In this document: positions 6,539 to 8,806 of the stretch, piece after piece
How positions within the stretch are numbered: position 1 is the first letter of the stretch
Layout: the number at the start of each line of letters is the position of its first letter
Origin: Leptospira congkakensis
GTDB lineage: Bacteria; Spirochaetota; Leptospiria; Leptospirales; Leptospiraceae
Direction of reading: 5' to 3'
DNA length: 8,806 nt
Assembly: GCF_004770265.1 (NCBI RefSeq)
Contig: NZ_RQGQ01000021.1
Span: 1 to 8,806 of the forward strand
The notes under the pieces: generated by a model
What the model was told of the DNA's origin: nothing
The model's input: the letters and a program-made list of their open reading frames with translations, nothing else
Database searches by the model: none
Translations under genes and position numbers: made by a program

Positions 6539-7441
6539 TTATATTGGCTTCAACCCAATGAAGAAAATGATATAAATACGTCTTAAATATGTTACAAATA
6601 TATCGATAAAGTTATTATATTCTATTTTTCCATTTCGATAGATTGTAATTGTATTCACTTTGTTCGAGATTCTTATAGTTCCTTCAAAGTCTGGTCCTGA
6701 AGCAGTATACCCATCAAATGGAAAAATATAAGATCCATCATTTTTTATCACAGCGTATTCTTTATTTTTTTCTACTAGGGCATGGTGTCCTGTGAAATCA
6801 AACGCAAAATCATATATCGGTTTAGCAATAGTTTCTCCATTTATATTGATATATCCATAGAGTCCTGTTTTGTTATCAGAAAAGGCAGCTAATCCGGAGG
6901 AGAAATTTCGATAATACCTGTCTGAAGAAAGTTTGATAACAAATGTACCAGATTTGTTTATAATCCCCCAGAGGATATGTGGTTTAGGAAATTTTTCTAC
7001 GATTGCAACGTTTGTTGTACCTTCGGAAAAATCACCAGCTTCGTGAAATATAGAAGGGATAGTAAAAATCCCCGAATGATTTATAAAGCCAGTGAGGCAA
7101 TACTCCCCAAAGTCTGTTTTTATGCATTTATTTGTCTGCACCTTTGCAAATCCTTCGCTAAAGTCGGTTGATGAAGAGCCGTAAACTAAGCCTGTAATTA
7201 AAGTTCCATTTGAATCTATATATCCGGTATCAAAACTTCCTTCTTGGCTTACACGAAAAATTCCCTCGGATGAAGGGAAAATATATTTATAAATTGGTTT
7301 AGTAATTAAATATCCTTCTTCTGTAATAAGGCCGCTAAGCCCGTCACTTTCATAGATTAAAACCTTTTTTGAGTGATCATTCCGACATGATAATATAAAA
7401 AAAAGGAGAGCAGTTATACTAGATATTAAATATTTCCTCAT
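6539..7441 (-). CDS. WG (KWG) repeat lipoprotein
   Basis: The 300-aa protein has a lipoprotein signal: MRKY, a hydrophobic stretch to residue 17, then lipobox ILSC19, followed by a polar RNDHSKK tether. The rest is about five to six degenerate WG repeats (GLITEEGYLITKPIY, GYIDSNGTLI, GFINHSGIF, WGIINKSGTFVI, GYININGETIAKPIYDFAFDF, YAVIKNDGSYIFPF). The repeats are separated by FSEG/FSSG turns, as in the Pfam WG/KWG family, which is abundant in Leptospira. It is probably a surface or periplasmic lipoprotein of unknown binding role. The last ~25 residues (IFVTYLRRIYIIFFIGLKPI) are hydrophobic and unlike the repeats. That suggests a late frameshift, or that the cassette boundary cut the original reading frame. 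The ATG has no ribosome site and lies 20 nt inside cassette C7. Confidence 0.85.
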   Translation of the reverse strand: MRKYLISSITALLFFILSCRNDHSKKVLIYESDGLSGLITEEGYLITKPIYKYIFPSSEGIFRVSQEGSFDTGYIDSNGTLITGLVYGSSSTDFSEGFAKVQTNKCIKTDFGEYCLTGFINHSGIFTIPSIFHEAGDFSEGTTNVAIVEKFPKPHILWGIINKSGTFVIKLSSDRYYRNFSSGLAAFSDNKTGLYGYININGETIAKPIYDFAFDFTGHHALVEKNKEYAVIKNDGSYIFPFDGYTASGPDFEGTIRISNKVNTITIYRNGKIEYNNFIDIFVTYLRRIYIIFFIGLKPI

Positions 7442-7459
7442 AAAAATTTTCCAAGATTT

Positions 7460-7592
7460 CGTATAACGAACTAGTCTTGACGAAGTTTCCCGCCCTGAGC
7501 CTGCGTAGTAGGCGTTAGGGAAGCGGGAAATTTGCCGGAGGCCGAACGAGGCCGTGAGTGCCGAAGTGAAGCGTTAAGACGCTGTTAGTTGC
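7460..7592 (-). repeat. attC-like recombination site 8, short type (of mini-cassette C8)
   Basis: The boxes are CGTATAAC and GTTAGTTGC. Stem GTCTTGACG faces CGTTAAGAC with one G.T wobble on the + strand. TTTCCCG pairs with CGGGAAA. The GA/GTT arm is CCCT-GA-GCCTG / TAGGC-GTT-AGGG, again with a G.T wobble. The T-bulge hairpin is GGCC-GTGA-G-T-GCC. It is the partner of site 4. Confidence 0.85.
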
Positions 7593-7798
7593 AGTGTGCC
7601 GTTCGAGAATAAATTAATTATAAGAAAGAACTGGAAGTCCCACCAGAATGCTTCAACAAATGAAGCAAAGTAAATCAAAGAGGGACTTTGTTCAACAAGC
7701 GTTAAGAGTTTAATATACTATTAATCTAGACTTCCGTATAAATAAAAAAGTGAAATAAAGAAACCTGACGAGAACGAAATTTAGCACATTGCAACTAA
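7467..7798 (-). mobile_element. mini-cassette C8, 332 bp, second complete copy of C4
   Basis: C8 has the same length as C4, with scattered substitutions, and the first part of the body after the attC is the most diverged. It holds a perfect hairpin GCTTCA-ACAAA-TGAAGC (7650-7666) inside a longer AAGTCCC (7635-7641) / GGGACTT (7682-7688) pairing, and a TTGTTCAACAA palindrome. In C4 the inner stem has changed to a T.G wobble. A minus-strand frame from GTG at 7787 to a stop at 7710 encodes a 25-aa hydrophobic peptide matching the start of the C4 frame. No longer gene is present on either strand. Confidence 0.75.
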
Positions 7799-7956
7799 CG
7801 AACTAGGGGAGACGACGTTCCCTGACCCTGAGTCCCGACGGGACGTTAGGGACTGGCACGCAGCTTGCGTATGCGAGCGAGTGACAGAAAGGGAATGTGG
7901 CGTAGCCCAAGCGAGGCCGTAAGTGCCGAAGCGCAGCGTTTCCACGCTGTTATGCG
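7791..7956 (-). repeat. attC-like recombination site 9 (of cassette C9, mqsRA)
   Basis: The boxes are GCAACTAAC and GTTATGCG. Inner stem GGGGAGACG faces CGTTTCCAC with one G.T wobble and one mismatch. The GA/GTT arm has loop GAC. The T-bulge hairpin is GGCC-GTAA-G-T-GCC, and the GCGCAGC mini-hairpin is at 7931-7937. The mqsA stop codon lies 9 nt beyond the right box. Confidence 0.85.
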
Positions 7957-7964
7957 CTGGACCG

Positions 7965-8354
7965 TTATTTATGAGAGACTTTTTGGTTTTTTAAAGGTAA
8001 TCTAATATCGCCAACGAAAACATATCTGATTTTTCCAATGTTCATCATTTTATGAATAGATTGGCGAGACAATTTTAACTTCTTTGCCATTTCATCAACA
8101 CTAATAAGATCCGCAGCTACAGTAACTTCAGCATCTTTTTTAGCCTTAAATTCAGCAATTGCAGCATTAATGTGATTTTGAGATTTTCGCGTAAGAATTC
8201 CGTCTTTGCAATTTTTGCAATAGTAACCTTCTAGATTATTGATTTTTAGGTTTCCGTAATCTTTAATATTGAAATTTTCTGAGACATCAGTTTTGAAAAC
8301 CATAGAATTTGTTTCACCACAGACAGGACAATCGATCCATTTTTTATCTTTCAT
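7965..8354 (-). CDS. mqsA: MqsA-family antitoxin with excisionase-type HTH
   Basis: The 129-aa protein has an N-terminal YgiT-type zinc finger with C9PVC12 and C46KNC49, the toxin-binding and folding module of MqsA. A helical linker follows. A DNA-binding domain then spans about 84-121 (ISVDEMAKKLKLSRQSIHKMMNIGKIRYVFVGDIRLPL). That domain reads as a MerR/excisionase-type HTH_17 with a wing, rather than the XRE-type HTH of E. coli MqsA. The protein should neutralise MqsR and repress the operon. Its ATG overlaps the mqsR stop as ATGA, with AAGGAG about 10 nt upstream inside mqsR, so the genes are translationally coupled. The toxin-first order matches E. coli mqsRA. The C-terminal end reaches the cassette terminal repeat next to site 9. 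Confidence 0.92.
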   Translation of the reverse strand: MKDKKWIDCPVCGETNSMVFKTDVSENFNIKDYGNLKINNLEGYYCKNCKDGILTRKSQNHINAAIAEFKAKKDAEVTVAADLISVDEMAKKLKLSRQSIHKMMNIGKIRYVFVGDIRLPLKNQKVSHK

Positions 8355-8662
8355 ATGTTTTCATCTCCTTTAAAAGAAATAACTAATGTATTACTGTTCG
8401 AAATTTGGATTTTAATATAAAGTTTATGATAATTGCTCTCCTTTTTGTAAACATCGTGCCAGAGCAAATGATTATTATGAGAAGTCATTGATTTAAAGAA
8501 GTCAGAATTATGTAAATTTAGAACTTCATTAATAATTTCAGTTTCACCAAATCCAAATTGTTCAATTGCAGTCTTTTGCGCGTTTTTTGTAATAGAAAAC
8601 TTTCCCTCCATTATCAGTTCTTTGATCTTTTTTAACGGATAATGACAGACGCGTTTTTCCAC
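8351..8662 (-). CDS. mqsR: MqsR-family toxin (mRNA interferase)
   Basis: This 103-aa protein aligns by eye with E. coli MqsR (98 aa) from the first residues: MEKRVCHYPL against MEKRTPHTRL, and SDFFKSMTSHNNHLLWHDVY against SDFYKSMTTYSDHTIWQDVY, ending ISFKGD. MqsR is a RelE-fold, ribosome-independent RNase that cleaves mRNA at GCU-type sites. K57, Y82 and K98 match residues implicated in catalysis. The position of E. coli Q68 is H69 here. The start is GTG at 8660-8662, chosen because the N-terminus matches MqsR exactly from there and no usable ATG lies upstream. There is no ribosome site, and the promoter geometry suggests a leaderless message. With mqsA it forms a stability (addiction) module in the cassette array. 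Confidence 0.93.
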   Translation of the reverse strand: MEKRVCHYPLKKIKELIMEGKFSITKNAQKTAIEQFGFGETEIINEVLNLHNSDFFKSMTSHNNHLLWHDVYKKESNYHKLYIKIQISNSNTLVISFKGDENI

Positions 8663-8676
8663 AATTGCTATTGTGG
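8659..8676. promoter_or_regulatory. palindromic operator candidate at the mqsR start
   Basis: A perfect 7-bp inverted repeat, CCACAAT-TGCT-ATTGTGG, covers the GTG start codon and the -10 element. Type II antitoxins repress their own operon from palindromes placed just like this. Binding by MqsA or the MqsRA complex here would block both polymerase and ribosome access. The sequence differs from the E. coli MqsA box (AACCT-N-AGGTT), consistent with the different HTH type. Confidence 0.6.
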
Positions 8677-8697
8677 TTAATTGGTAGACAATGTCAA
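8670..8697 (-). promoter_or_regulatory. sigma70-type promoter of mqsRA, leaderless geometry
   Basis: On the minus strand a consensus -35 TTGACA (8692-8697) is followed by 16 bp and a CACAAT -10 (8670-8675). Seven nt below the -10 is the G of the mqsR GTG. The expected start of transcription therefore falls on or next to the start codon, and no ribosome site could be included. A second small palindrome, GACA-A-TGTC, overlaps the -35. It is the only strong promoter I see in the window. Confidence 0.6.
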
Positions 8698-8806
8698 TTG
8701 CTTAAAAGTTCATATTTTAAATTTAATTTTAGGTATGACTTCAAGAGATGGGTAATGATTAAGCGGCATGAGAATGGTAACGCTTTTTAGTAACCTTTCT
8801 TGGCTT

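Noticed and set aside
6977..7171. 64-codon + strand open frame
   Set aside because: It is antisense to the WG lipoprotein and has no initiation signal.
29..7956. CRISPR array
   Set aside because: The repeats are 130-170 bp, variable, and separated by whole genes rather than by uniform short spacers.
29..7956. Insertion sequences or MITEs as the source of the repeats
   Set aside because: I see no target duplications or transposase. The inverted repeats flank the genes in a cassette-specific way rather than being shared by all copies.
8700..8806. attI site or the start of an integrase gene at the right edge
   Set aside because: I find no GTTRRRY-type core in suitable context, no direct repeats and no long open frame in the last 107 bases.

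Overview
The window is a stretch of gene-cassette array resembling a chromosomal integron, or a cluster of attC sites without an integrase. Nine GC-rich, highly folded elements of about 132-168 bp, each bounded by a GTTAtgcg-type box and its complement, alternate with AT-rich cassette bodies. Every convincing gene is on the minus strand. No integrase, attI site or tRNA was found. Host inference: a low-GC Gram-negative, most likely a spirochaete such as Leptospira. The support is strongly A/T-rich codons, an LSC-type lipobox, a WG (KWG) repeat lipoprotein of a kind common in Leptospira, and a secreted outer-membrane-like protein. This is moderate confidence and is not proven by a marker gene.

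Layout on the + strand. Positions 1-36 are the end of a short repeated cassette (C0). C1 (37-1207) carries a 318-aa protein with a HEPN-like C-terminal motif. C2 (1208-2153) carries a secreted beta-barrel-like protein. C3 (2154-3385) carries a 345-aa protein with a nuclease-like C-terminal block. C4 (3386-3717) is a 332-bp cassette with no convincing gene. C5 (3718-5352) carries a RecF/OLD-like ATPase overlapping a 119-aa partner. C6 (5353-6356) carries a YdcF/DUF218 protein. C7 (6357-7466) carries a WG-repeat lipoprotein. C8 (7467-7798) is a second 332-bp copy of C4. C9 (7799 to beyond the end) carries an mqsR-mqsA toxin-antitoxin operon with its own promoter. C4 and C8 match as [left attC + body], which puts the attC downstream of each gene, as in classical integrons. 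Any attI or Pc would therefore lie to the right of the window.

The most notable signals are in the recombination sites. (1) The two ends of each cassette pair with each other for 16-18 bp, well beyond the usual 7-bp core, and the pairing is different in each cassette. One position is always a G.T wobble, G at the left end and T at the right end. (2) All nine sites share an RNA-like architecture with covarying stems, a conserved GA/GTT internal loop, a hairpin with a constant extrahelical T, and GNA mini-hairpins. All of these have the polarity expected if the + strand (the gene antisense, or 'bottom' strand) is the one that folds.

Functionally the array mixes a toxin-antitoxin pair (addiction or stability), candidate defence genes (HEPN-like protein, ATPase pair, nuclease-like protein), envelope proteins and gene-poor mini-cassettes. 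Only the toxin-antitoxin cassette shows a clear promoter. The other genes may depend on read-through or be mostly silent.
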